Source: Candidatus Kariarchaeota archaeon (GTDB taxonomy: Archaea > Asgardarchaeota > Heimdallarchaeia > Heimdallarchaeales > Kariarchaeaceae). From it: 6,777 bases of DNA. The notes under the pieces are model-generated. The model searched no databases, was not told where the DNA came from, and worked only from the letters and a program-made list of their open reading frames with translations. This document shows, one piece after another, positions 1 to 5,346 of this stretch (positions are counted from its first letter, which is position 1; every line of letters begins with the position of its first letter). The translations under genes were made by a program, and so were the position numbers. The stretch spans positions 1 to 6,777 of the forward strand of contig JAEOUB010000188.1 in assembly GCA_016839545.1 (NCBI GenBank). The letters are read 5' to 3'.

Positions 1-587
1 ATCTCTCGCGTTCTTTGATGCAGATCCTTTGCCTCTTCTAAATTATCCTCATACAGTACACGGTCAAGGAATGAGTATGGAATTGACAGTGTAGAACAGG
101 TATGGAGGTCAATATGAAAATCTGGTGATGCCTCCTTTATTATCTCATGAATTTTGATCCATGCACGTTCCTGAGGTCCAGGTTGATCCTCAGCCTGCAT
201 AAACTTGTCTAACCAGTCAGTCTCGTCTACTAACTCATGCTTTTTGGGATTTGCAGATGGCCAAACACGATTAGGATCTGTACGGGGATCAAACATGGGT
301 TGACGAGTGTGGATGAGAGTTCCCGTCGGATTGAGAGACGGGATACAGATCAATCTACCCCGAAGACTGTCAAGGTCCAGCATCTCAACCAATCGGTGAA
401 TGATAACAATGCCAATAGACTCATTGCCATGGACATTTCCTGTGATCAAGAATGTAGGACCATCTGAAGAGCCACTTGCAATTATGACATGCAATGGGGT
501 ACTCCCACCTGTGGGATGGTCAACCAGTGGGATTGTACCCCGCACGATCTCACCTCGGACTTCTTCAACATCGCCAAATTTAATCAT
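1..587 (-). CDS. AspA/AstE-like M14 zinc carboxypeptidase / deacylase, 3' end cut by window
   Basis: A 195-codon open frame runs off the left edge, so the C-terminus is missing. The protein has the succinylglutamate desuccinylase/aspartoacylase (M14-type) zinc signature in order: GNVHGNE with H53 and E56 as two zinc ligands, PSLNPTGT at 83-90, DPNRVWP at 104-110 (the N-R pair that in this family grips the substrate carboxylate), and DLHT with H162 as third zinc ligand. Such enzymes hydrolyse an amide or C-terminal peptide bond of an acylated amino acid or small peptide; the actual substrate cannot be read from the sequence. The catalytic Glu expected in the C-terminal part lies outside the window. 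The start chosen is the ATG at 587, which has a TATA-like box 25 bp upstream and only a weak GGTG just before it. It lies 125 bp downstream of ahcY on the same strand, so co-transcription is possible but not shown. Function class is secure; substrate is open. Confidence 0.9.
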   Translation of the reverse strand, partial: MIKFGDVEEVRGEIVRGTIPLVDHPTGGSTPLHVIIASGSSDGPTFLITGNVHGNESIGIVIIHRLVEMLDLDSLRGRLICIPSLNPTGTLIHTRQPMFDPRTDPNRVWPSANPKKHELVDETDWLDKFMQAEDQPGPQERAWIKIHEIIKEASPDFHIDLHTCSTLSIPYSFLDRVLYEDNLEEAKDLHQRTRE

Positions 588-608
588 GAAACACCCTACT
601 ATCCTGTC

Positions 609-615
609 AAATTAA
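609..615 (-). promoter_or_regulatory. Putative TATA box of the M14 peptidase gene
   Basis: TTAATTT on the minus strand is centred 25 bp upstream of the ATG at 587. This is the spacing expected if the transcript starts at or next to the start codon (leaderless). The rest of the 588-712 spacer shows no convincing terminator or RNA gene. Confidence 0.4.
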
Positions 616-712
616 GCTTATTGCCTAAGGTTACCTGAGGTATAGATCTGAAAGAATGATTATTGAAATACGATTGTAAGTATGTGATGAGTGTTTTTCA
701 GTTTCGGGATGA

Positions 713-1984
713 TTAGGTACCTTCGTCGTAGGCAGTAAGGTAGGCAACCTGATCATCGGAGAGTTTGTCCATGGTGTATCCCATAGACTCCAGTTTGATT
801 GCAGCAATCTCCAAGTCGATCTCGTAGGGAAGTGTAAACACCTTGTTCTCCTTGAGGGCCCCTTTTGAGGCCATGATCAGTGCGTTGATCTGCCCACAGA
901 AAGACATGTCCATCACTTCACTGGGGTGACCCTCAGCAGCTGCAAGGTTCACCAGACGACCTCGGCCGATCAGGTACACTTTGTTACCATTGGTCAGGGT
1001 GATTTCCTCATTATTCTCACGAACTGTTCGGACATTGGCAGCCATATTCAGCAGTTTGTCCACCTGGATCTCAACATCGTAGTGTCCAGTATTTGCAATT
1101 ACTGCACCTTCTTTCATGGTGAGTACATGATCATAGGTGATAATGTCCTTCATACCAGTAGCAGTGACAAAGACATCTCCAACTTTGGCAGCCTCATCCA
1201 TCGGCATCACACGGAAGCCATCCATGGCAGCCTTGAGGGCTGCGACAGGCTCTACTTCAGTGATTATAATACTTGCTCCAAGACCCAGTGCTTTCCTTGC
1301 TACACCAGAACCACACTGACCATATCCTGCTACAACTACATTCTTACCTGCGTAGAGGATAGATGTGGCTCGCAGAATACCATCAAGGGTAGACTGTCCA
1401 GTTCCGTAATAATTGTCAAAGTGTGATTTGATAGGAGAGTCATTGACTGCAATGACGGGATACTTGAGTGCACCATCATCAGCCATTGCACGCAATCGGT
1501 GAACACCAGTTGTGGTCTCTTCAGTACCACCCATGATTCCCTCTGCAAGTTCAGGGTACTTGTTATGCACAGTGAAGATCAGATCTGCACCATCATCAAG
1601 CGTGAGCGTGGGCTTGAAGTCAAGAGTACGGTCAAGTGCCCAGTAATACTCCTCGGTATTCATTCCGTGCCATGCCCAGATCTTGACACCGTTGGCTGCA
1701 AGTGCAGCTGCAACTTCATCATTGGTGGAAAGGGGATTGCATCCAGACCATGCTACATCAGCACCAGCAGCAATCAGTGTCTCAACAAGTACAGCAGTCT
1801 CTTTGGTGACATGCAGTGAACCTGCGATCCTCATCCCTGCAAGGGGTTTGGTTTTGGAGTATTCCTCTCTAAGTTTCATAAGAACGGGCATTCGACTCTC
1901 TGCCCAATCAATCCGCATTCGCCCTTTTTCTGCAAGGGAGATGTCTCGGACCTTGTACATCTCAGTCTCGTTAACCTGAGCCAT
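713..1984 (-). CDS. ahcY: S-adenosylhomocysteinase (adenosylhomocysteinase)
   Basis: This 423-aa cytosolic NAD-dependent enzyme cleaves S-adenosylhomocysteine to adenosine and homocysteine, removing the inhibitory product of methyltransferases. Visible in order: the N-terminal Y10-K-V-R-D-I and WAESRMPVL block; substrate-site AGSLHVTKET (H58, T60); SGCNPLSTND at 80-89; LDDGADL with D131; GGTEETTTG with E156; VNDSPIKSHFDN with K186, D190 and N191; the NAD-binding GYGQCGSG at 220-227; TGHYDVEI; and GRLVNLAAAEGHP. The C-terminus ends in YDEGT and lacks the K-P-x-H-Y-R-Y tail of the long bacterial/eukaryotic enzymes, as is usual for the short archaeal form. The ATG at 1984 is preferred over an in-frame TTG at 1990, because a TATA-like box sits about 26 bp from the ATG and no Shine-Dalgarno is present. 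It is divergent to the Rab-like GTPase gene, across a 174-bp spacer holding a palindrome. Identification is near certain. Confidence 0.97.
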   Translation of the reverse strand: MAQVNETEMYKVRDISLAEKGRMRIDWAESRMPVLMKLREEYSKTKPLAGMRIAGSLHVTKETAVLVETLIAAGADVAWSGCNPLSTNDEVAAALAANGVKIWAWHGMNTEEYYWALDRTLDFKPTLTLDDGADLIFTVHNKYPELAEGIMGGTEETTTGVHRLRAMADDGALKYPVIAVNDSPIKSHFDNYYGTGQSTLDGILRATSILYAGKNVVVAGYGQCGSGVARKALGLGASIIITEVEPVAALKAAMDGFRVMPMDEAAKVGDVFVTATGMKDIITYDHVLTMKEGAVIANTGHYDVEIQVDKLLNMAANVRTVRENNEEITLTNGNKVYLIGRGRLVNLAAAEGHPSEVMDMSFCGQINALIMASKGALKENKVFTLPYEIDLEIAAIKLESMGYTMDKLSDDQVAYLTAYDEGT

Positions 1985-2005
1985 ATGCAAACGTCAGGTT
2001 AATTC

Positions 2006-2013
2006 ATTAAAAT
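2006..2013 (-). promoter_or_regulatory. Putative TATA box of ahcY
   Basis: ATTTTAAT on the minus strand is centred about 25.5 bp upstream of the ahcY ATG at 1984, again the leaderless spacing. The upstream BRE-like element is not convincing. Confidence 0.4.
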
Positions 2014-2037
2014 AGTAGTGATAAGGTTCATTGGCAA

Positions 2038-2053
2038 TATTCCGATCGGAATA
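2038..2053. promoter_or_regulatory. Perfect 16-bp palindrome in the divergent ahcY/GTPase spacer; candidate operator
   Basis: TATTCCGATCGGAATA reads identically on both strands with no spacer. It lies 25 bp upstream of the putative ahcY TATA box and about 105 bp upstream of the GTPase start. Position and perfect dyad symmetry suit a binding site for a homodimeric regulator of ahcY, and perhaps of both divergent genes. The palindrome itself is a direct observation; the regulatory role is inference. Confidence 0.55.
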
Positions 2054-2130
2054 GTTCTACACGTCGTCGGGTCCTCTTCGGTGATAGGAGAAAGCAATTT
2101 GAGGTGTGAGTAAGCTAAATCCTAAAGTAG

Positions 2131-2138
2131 TAAAAGAT
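2131..2138 (+). promoter_or_regulatory. Putative TATA box of the Rab-like GTPase gene
   Basis: TAAAAGAT is centred about 24.5 bp upstream of the ATG at 2159, inside an A-rich stretch. No Shine-Dalgarno-like GGAGG or GGTGAT lies close to the ATG, so leaderless initiation fits. It is a weak match to the TATA consensus. Confidence 0.3.
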
Positions 2139-2158
2139 GAATAGAAAATAGTCCTGAT

Positions 2159-2725
2159 ATGTCGACAAAAAGTCTGAGCTGTAAGGTTGTTCTTCTTGGT
2201 GAAGGTTCGGTAGGTAAGACATCTCTTCGTAGAACTTACCTGGGAGAGGGCTTCCGTGAAAGTTATTCAATGACAATCGGAGCCGACTTTGCCGCAAACA
2301 GGATATCCATTGACGGTTGGGAGATCACTACCAATATCTGGGATCTTGCAGGACAGCATCGTTTCAAGAAACTTCGAGAGACCTATTACAGAGGGGTCAG
2401 TGGTGCTTTGCTTGTATATGATATTACCAGGCCTGAGACCCTTACAGCACTGCCCCAGTGGATTGACGAGTTGCAACGCAATAATAATGGCCGTTTGGTG
2501 CCTATGACATTGATCGCCAACAAAGAAGACCTGAGAGAGGAAGTTGAGAGTAGCGTTAGCAATGATGAAGGAATTGCATATGCACAGGAACTAAGTGCCA
2601 CATATGGAGATAATATATCGTTTGTAGGTAGCTCTGCAAAAACAGGAGAGAACGTGCCCCAGGCATTTGAGACTCTCATCAAGCTCATATTCAATCGTTT
2701 TCTTGAAAGTCATAAGAGTTCGTAG
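2159..2725 (+). CDS. Rab/Ras-like small GTPase
   Basis: A 188-aa single-domain small GTPase of normal Rab length with all five G motifs: G1 P-loop GEGSVGKTS (14-22), G2 switch I with T39 in SMTIGADF, G3 WDLAGQ (61-66) with Q66 at the position of the Ras catalytic glutamine, G4 NKED (121-124), and G5 SSAKTG (158-163). The YYRGVSGALLVYD stretch (76-88) is the Rab-type helix-2/strand-4 hallmark. It should therefore bind and hydrolyse GTP and cycle between two conformations. The C-terminus ends HKSS with no cysteine, so there is no prenylation motif; membrane contact, if any, must come through partners. The only cysteine is C8. Eukaryote-like GTPases of this type are abundant in Asgard archaea. 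It is transcribed divergently from ahcY and followed after 69 bp by a P-loop kinase-like gene. The effector and pathway cannot be inferred. Confidence 0.96.
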   Translation: MSTKSLSCKVVLLGEGSVGKTSLRRTYLGEGFRESYSMTIGADFAANRISIDGWEITTNIWDLAGQHRFKKLRETYYRGVSGALLVYDITRPETLTALPQWIDELQRNNNGRLVPMTLIANKEDLREEVESSVSNDEGIAYAQELSATYGDNISFVGSSAKTGENVPQAFETLIKLIFNRFLESHKSS

Positions 2726-2731
2726 TGCACA

Positions 2732-2752
2732 AACCTCGCATCAGGTTATTTT
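2732..2752 (+). terminator. Weak hairpin plus T-run after the GTPase gene
   Basis: AACCT (2732-2736) and AGGTT (2743-2747) form a perfect 5-bp stem with a 6-nt loop, followed by ATTTTG. The T-run is short. It may mark the end of the GTPase transcript just before the next gene's TATA box; archaeal termination relies mainly on T-tracts, so this is tentative. Confidence 0.25.
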
Positions 2753-2764
2753 GAAAGAGTACAG

Positions 2765-2772
2765 CTTATATC
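2765..2772 (+). promoter_or_regulatory. Putative TATA box of the P-loop NTPase gene
   Basis: CTTATATC is centred about 26.5 bp upstream of the GTG at 2795, matching a leaderless transcript. It supports the GTG as the true start, since an in-frame stop (TAG, 2789-2791) lies two codons upstream of it and no ATG is available nearby. Confidence 0.45.
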
Positions 2773-2794
2773 TTTGAATTTGCCATACTAGGTC

Positions 2795-3745
2795 GTGGAA
2801 ACGCAATTGATCCTTGTTGACGGGATACCGGGATCGGGTAAGTCTACTACCGCATATTATCTTGAGAGGTTCTGCAGGGCAGCAGGACTAGATGCAAGAT
2901 GGTATCATGAACTCGAGGCAGACAACCCGCTCTTCTCAGAGGAATACATTGAGACAAGAACTATTGATAATGCAGACCAGTTCATCAAAGAAACACTGCA
3001 AAAATGGAAGAACCTTGTGGATCGTATAAAAAATTCCAAAACAATCTATATCATCGAGGGATATCTCTTGCAGGGTACTGTGGGGGCACTGTTTGACAAT
3101 GCTGTTGAAGAAGCTGTGATTAAAGATTATGCCGATCAGGTAGCCACAATACTCAAAGAGATCAAGCCAAGCGTTATCTACTTCTCACCTGAGAACGTAT
3201 ATCAGAATCTGCTTGATCTGGTGCAGATCAGGGATCCCGAATGGATACGATCACGTGGAAAAAGCATTATCTCCTCGAAATATGCCATGAAGCACAAACT
3301 TTCCGGGTATGAGGGATGGGTGGAGATGCTGACAAAACGTGCAAAACTCGCAGACAAGATTGTGGAAGCATTCCATTTCTCTTCGCTGGTACTTGATTCT
3401 ACAGGAAAGCATTGGGGTGCCTACCTTGACAGGATCAGCGATTTTGTGGGACTGAACCCAGTCAGGGATCCAAAACCCAAATTGACAATCGTGGAACAAC
3501 TTGAAGGGCGATACAGGCAGATCAAATCTGATACTACCTGCCATATTGTGAACCGGGATGGCGATCTGTATCTCTGTGGCTTCTTCCCTGCAGAGAGAAA
3601 ACTCATTCCCTCTCATCACACAGTGTATGATATTGTGGGTAATGCAAGTGAATTGAAGAGCTCTTCAGAAAGTGGGGAAATTGAAATATTGATTGACACT
3701 ACCCGTCTCTACCAGGGGCAGACCTATGAATTTGTAAAAATCTGA
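2795..3745 (+). CDS. P-loop NTPase of nucleotide-kinase-like type with C-terminal extension
   Basis: A 316-aa protein starting with GTG; an in-frame TAG at 2789-2791 rules out a longer form. The N-terminus is a strand followed by a Walker A loop, DGIPGSGKST (9-18), of the kind seen in small-molecule and nucleoside/nucleotide kinases. IYIIEGYLLQ at 84-93 looks like the second strand carrying an acidic active-site residue (E88). SVIYFSPENV (126-135) looks like a further core strand. IRDPEWIRSRG (145-155) supplies arginines in a lid-like position. Residues from about 228 to 316 do not belong to the kinase core and look like a small beta-rich domain. I recognise a resemblance to uncharacterised bacterial 'GIPGSGKST' P-loop proteins but no named family, and the phosphoryl acceptor is unknown. 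The gene follows the Rab-like GTPase by 69 bp and precedes msrA by 25 bp on the same strand. Confidence 0.87.
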   Translation: METQLILVDGIPGSGKSTTAYYLERFCRAAGLDARWYHELEADNPLFSEEYIETRTIDNADQFIKETLQKWKNLVDRIKNSKTIYIIEGYLLQGTVGALFDNAVEEAVIKDYADQVATILKEIKPSVIYFSPENVYQNLLDLVQIRDPEWIRSRGKSIISSKYAMKHKLSGYEGWVEMLTKRAKLADKIVEAFHFSSLVLDSTGKHWGAYLDRISDFVGLNPVRDPKPKLTIVEQLEGRYRQIKSDTTCHIVNRDGDLYLCGFFPAERKLIPSHHTVYDIVGNASELKSSSESGEIEILIDTTRLYQGQTYEFVKI

Positions 3746-3770
3746 TAAGAAGTAAAGCTACCAAATCTTT

Positions 3771-4220
3771 ATGAAATTCAACCATAAACAGGATCTATTG
3801 AAGACTGAGATTGCCTACTTCGGTGCAGGGTGTTTCTGGAACTCTGAGCTTGTCTATGTACAGGAGAAGGGGATTATTGCAACTGAGGTTGGATGGGCTA
3901 CCTTCTCCGATGATGACAAAGGGAGTGTCGAAGTTGTTAAACTAGAGTTTGACACCGAGAAGACCAGTTACTCCAATCTTGTTGATTCTTTCTGGAAGAC
4001 CCACAATCCCTCCAATCCAAAGAATGATGATGATCAGTATGTGGAACGCTCGGTTCTCCTCTTCACAAACGCCAGCCAAGAAGAAATTGCCCGGAGAAAA
4101 CTACTTGAAAAAAAGCAGCGAGGGCAGATCTACACCAAGGTCGATGCATTTCAATCATACAGAAGGGCACCTGAAAAGGATCAGGGATATTTCTTCGATC
4201 AGATTGAGAAGAGAGATTGA
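3771..4220 (+). CDS. msrA: Divergent MsrA-like peptide methionine sulfoxide reductase
   Basis: A 149-aa cytosolic protein of the MsrA fold, which reduces methionine-S-sulfoxide in proteins. The catalytic GCFW motif is present (G20-C21-F22-W23), as are E54 in SVEVVKLEFD (matching the catalytic Glu of the usual H-A-E-A/V segment), the FW-x-x-H-(N/D)-P signature (F74-W75...H78-N79-P80), and QY..RS (89-94) near the usual T-Q-Y-R-S. Oddities: the normal G-Y-x-G-G segment is replaced by VGWATFSDD (40-48), two residues are inserted between QY and RS, and C21 is the only cysteine, so no resolving cysteine exists and regeneration would need a direct external reductant. It starts 25 bp after the P-loop NTPase stop with no Shine-Dalgarno; a weak GATAAGAA lies at about -24. 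Its last 22 bp overlap the convergent PAP2 gene. Family is secure; activity is likely but untested given the changes. Confidence 0.88.
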   Translation: MKFNHKQDLLKTEIAYFGAGCFWNSELVYVQEKGIIATEVGWATFSDDDKGSVEVVKLEFDTEKTSYSNLVDSFWKTHNPSNPKNDDDQYVERSVLLFTNASQEEIARRKLLEKKQRGQIYTKVDAFQSYRRAPEKDQGYFFDQIEKRD

Positions 4221-4975
4221 TACTTGATCCTCCTATCAAGGAGATACAGTACAATGAGTGATAGGGTTGCAGAGAAAAGTACATCTGATAGGTAATGAGC
4301 ACCCACGACAATTCTGCCGTAGGATACCAGTACAATCCAAATCCCAGATACAACCTGGATGATCAGCCTACGCCGACCAGTGAAGTAATACATGAGACAA
4401 ATTGTCACCCATGCCATACCAGCATGTCCTGAAGGGAAAGAAAAATTTCCGGTGTATCCTTGCGGGAAATACCAAGGAGTGAAATTGGAAAAAGACGGAT
4501 CTAGATCCCTGTATCGAACTCTGCCCCATATTGACTTGATACTCAATATCAGTACGAGCGGAACAAGAGTTGCAAAAGTAGCGGTCTTCTGAGCTGCTTC
4601 TACCACCCGAGGATCCTCAATCCCGACATTTGCCACCAACTGGTAGACGAGAAAGAAGATTAAAACTGATGAAATTATCTGTGGGAGTAGCTCTTCCCAG
4701 AGTGCCAGGGAGATGGCTACTGACGGAATCATTGCAACGAGAATATAGAGCAGTTGTCTTTTGCCTTCAGTAGACGAAACCAAGATTAGAGCTGAAACAA
4801 GGATGAGCAGGAACCCAGGAACCTCACCATATTCTGCAGTGATATGTCCAATAGTTTCAGATGAGCCCACCAGAGATTGCGAGATGCTGAGATCGAAGAT
4901 GGCAGCCAATACAAATAAGATAATCCAGAGAATAACAAATCCCACAATACCGAATGGTCTTTGTGAGATTCCCAT
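4199..4975 (-). CDS. Membrane PAP2-family phosphatase
   Basis: A 258-aa polytopic membrane protein with roughly seven hydrophobic helices (about 8-27, 53-67, 74-92, 97-116, 133-146, 187-200 and 204-246 as two). It carries the three PAP2 motifs: C1 K147-x6-R154 (KSIWGRVR, followed by Y rather than the common P), C2 FPSGH with P181-S182-G183-H184, and C3 R221-x5-H227-x3-D231 (GRIVVGAHYLSD). In this family H227 is the phosphohistidine nucleophile, H184 the acid/base, and D231 its partner. Family members dephosphorylate lipid phosphates such as phosphatidate, isoprenyl diphosphates or phosphatidylglycerophosphate-like lipids; in an archaeon an archaetidyl or polyprenyl phosphate is plausible, but the substrate is not readable. 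The ATG at 4975 fits a TATA-like box about 24 bp upstream. The 3' end overlaps msrA by 22 bp in convergent orientation. Confidence 0.95.
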   Translation of the reverse strand: MGISQRPFGIVGFVILWIILFVLAAIFDLSISQSLVGSSETIGHITAEYGEVPGFLLILVSALILVSSTEGKRQLLYILVAMIPSVAISLALWEELLPQIISSVLIFFLVYQLVANVGIEDPRVVEAAQKTATFATLVPLVLILSIKSIWGRVRYRDLDPSFSNFTPWYFPQGYTGNFSFPSGHAGMAWVTICLMYYFTGRRRLIIQVVSGIWIVLVSYGRIVVGAHYLSDVLFSATLSLIVLYLLDRRIKYQSLFSI

Positions 4976-4994
4976 AGAGTAGCATAGAGACTGC

Positions 4995-5002
4995 TATAAT
5001 TA
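4995..5002 (-). promoter_or_regulatory. Putative TATA box of the PAP2 gene
   Basis: TAATTATA on the minus strand is centred about 23.5 bp upstream of the ATG at 4975. It separates the PAP2 gene from the upstream tRNA gene as its own transcription unit. No Shine-Dalgarno is present before the ATG. Confidence 0.4.
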
Positions 5003-5052
5003 GAATGTTCCTGATTTTTTCTAGAAGTCAATTTAGCTAACGCAGAGATATT

Positions 5053-5066
5053 TGGAAAAATAGAAA
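5053..5066 (-). terminator. T-rich terminator directly after tRNA-Tyr
   Basis: Immediately after the encoded CCA, the minus strand reads TTTCTATTTTTCC. T-tracts of this kind are the usual intrinsic stop signal for archaeal RNA polymerase, and one is expected for a short tRNA transcript. Confidence 0.45.
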
Positions 5067-5215
5067 TGGTCGGGCTTCCGTGATTTGAACACGGGACCTG
5101 CCGGTTTGTGCGTCGGCTAACACAAAGTCATCGAAATTGATGCCCTGAGGCGTAATTCTCCTGTGTGCGAGTTAAACTCTACAGCCGGCCGCTCTGGCCG
5201 CTGAGCTAAAGCCCG
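5067..5215 (-). tRNA. tRNA-Tyr(GTA), intron-containing, CCA encoded
   Basis: Removing the 73-nt intron gives a 76-nt tRNA. On the minus strand: acceptor CGGGCTT (5215-5209) pairs fully with AAGCCCG (5077-5071); TA at 8-9; D-stem GCTC/GAGC (5206-5203 with 5194-5191); anticodon stem GCCGG (5189-5185) with CCGGC (5104-5100); loop CTGTAG|A with anticodon GTA at 5182-5180; 5-nt variable loop AGGTC; T-arm CCGTG-TTCAAAT-CACGG (5094-5078); discriminator A at 5070; CCA at 5069-5067. C1-G72 and A73 are the archaeal/eukaryotic tyrosine identity elements, and G37 follows the anticodon. All stems are perfect, so the gene should be functional. Confidence 0.96.
5106..5178 (-). other. 73-nt intron in tRNA-Tyr at position 37/38
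   Basis: The intron interrupts the anticodon loop after G37, the canonical archaeal site cut by the tRNA splicing endonuclease. The 3' junction offers a 3-nt bulge AA|A directly against the anticodon stem. The 5' junction offers AG|A. T33-G34-T35 can pair with GCA of GCAC just before the 3' bulge, but C32 meets C, so the bulge-helix-bulge is imperfect as I draw it. Inside the intron, GTT/GAC and TAAC/GTTA extend the inner helix around a GCC bulge, and a CATC/GATG hairpin lies further in. It is too short to encode anything. Confidence 0.88.
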
Positions 5216-5251
5216 AACTATCGGGTTCTCCAACGACCGGAATCGGGGGAG
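5212..5251 (-). other. Structured 5' leader / upstream region of tRNA-Tyr
   Basis: The minus-strand sequence just before the tRNA can form CTCC/GGAG (5248-5251 with 5228-5231) enclosing CGA/TCG (5243-5245 with 5234-5236). Separately, CCCGA (5225-5221) can pair with TCGGG (5216-5212), which uses the first four nucleotides of the tRNA acceptor strand. The latter would compete with correct acceptor folding. Whether this region is transcribed depends on which TATA box is used. Confidence 0.3.
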
Positions 5252-5275
5252 TCCAAATCAAATAGCAAATATCTA

Positions 5276-5284
5276 CCATATAAA
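5276..5284 (-). promoter_or_regulatory. Putative TATA box for tRNA-Tyr
   Basis: TTTATATGG on the minus strand is the best TATA-box match upstream of the tRNA. It would start transcription near 5254, giving a leader of roughly 40 nt before the mature 5' end at 5215. Closer A/T-rich alternatives (around 5265-5273 and 5253-5265) would give shorter leaders. The rest of the 5216-5346 spacer shows no ORF. Confidence 0.45.
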
Positions 5285-5346
5285 GAAAGCGAAAGCATTA
5301 AGCTGATTTTCCAAGATATGGGAATATCATTGCTCCCCTTGAAATC

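Noticed and set aside
237..615. Two overlapping plus-strand ORFs (76 and 71 aa) at the left end
   Set aside because: They lie opposite the M14 carboxypeptidase frame, whose zinc motifs make it the real gene; the ORFs have no protein-like features.
926..1426. 166-aa plus-strand ORF opposite ahcY
   Set aside because: It is antisense to a fully conserved S-adenosylhomocysteinase, has low-complexity His/Ser/Cys-rich composition and no recognisable motif; it is a shadow frame.
1985..1990. In-frame TTG start extending ahcY by two codons
   Set aside because: The ATG at 1984 fits the TATA spacing and the family N-terminus; nothing supports the TTG.
2079..2110. GGTGATAGGAG and GAGGTG elements resembling ribosome binding sites in the ahcY/GTPase spacer
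   Set aside because: The codons that follow run into a stop within a few triplets; no small ORF starts there.
2386..2694. 102-aa minus-strand ORF opposite the Rab-like GTPase
   Set aside because: It is antisense to an intact GTPase with all G motifs, and has Ser/Leu-rich shadow composition.
3251..3619. 122-aa minus-strand ORF within the P-loop NTPase gene
   Set aside because: It is antisense shadow coding with no family resemblance; the plus-strand frame has a Walker A motif and a promoter.
4786..5031. 81-aa minus-strand ORF starting upstream of the PAP2 gene
   Set aside because: It is an alternative frame of the PAP2 gene and lacks motifs; the PAP2 frame carries all catalytic residues.
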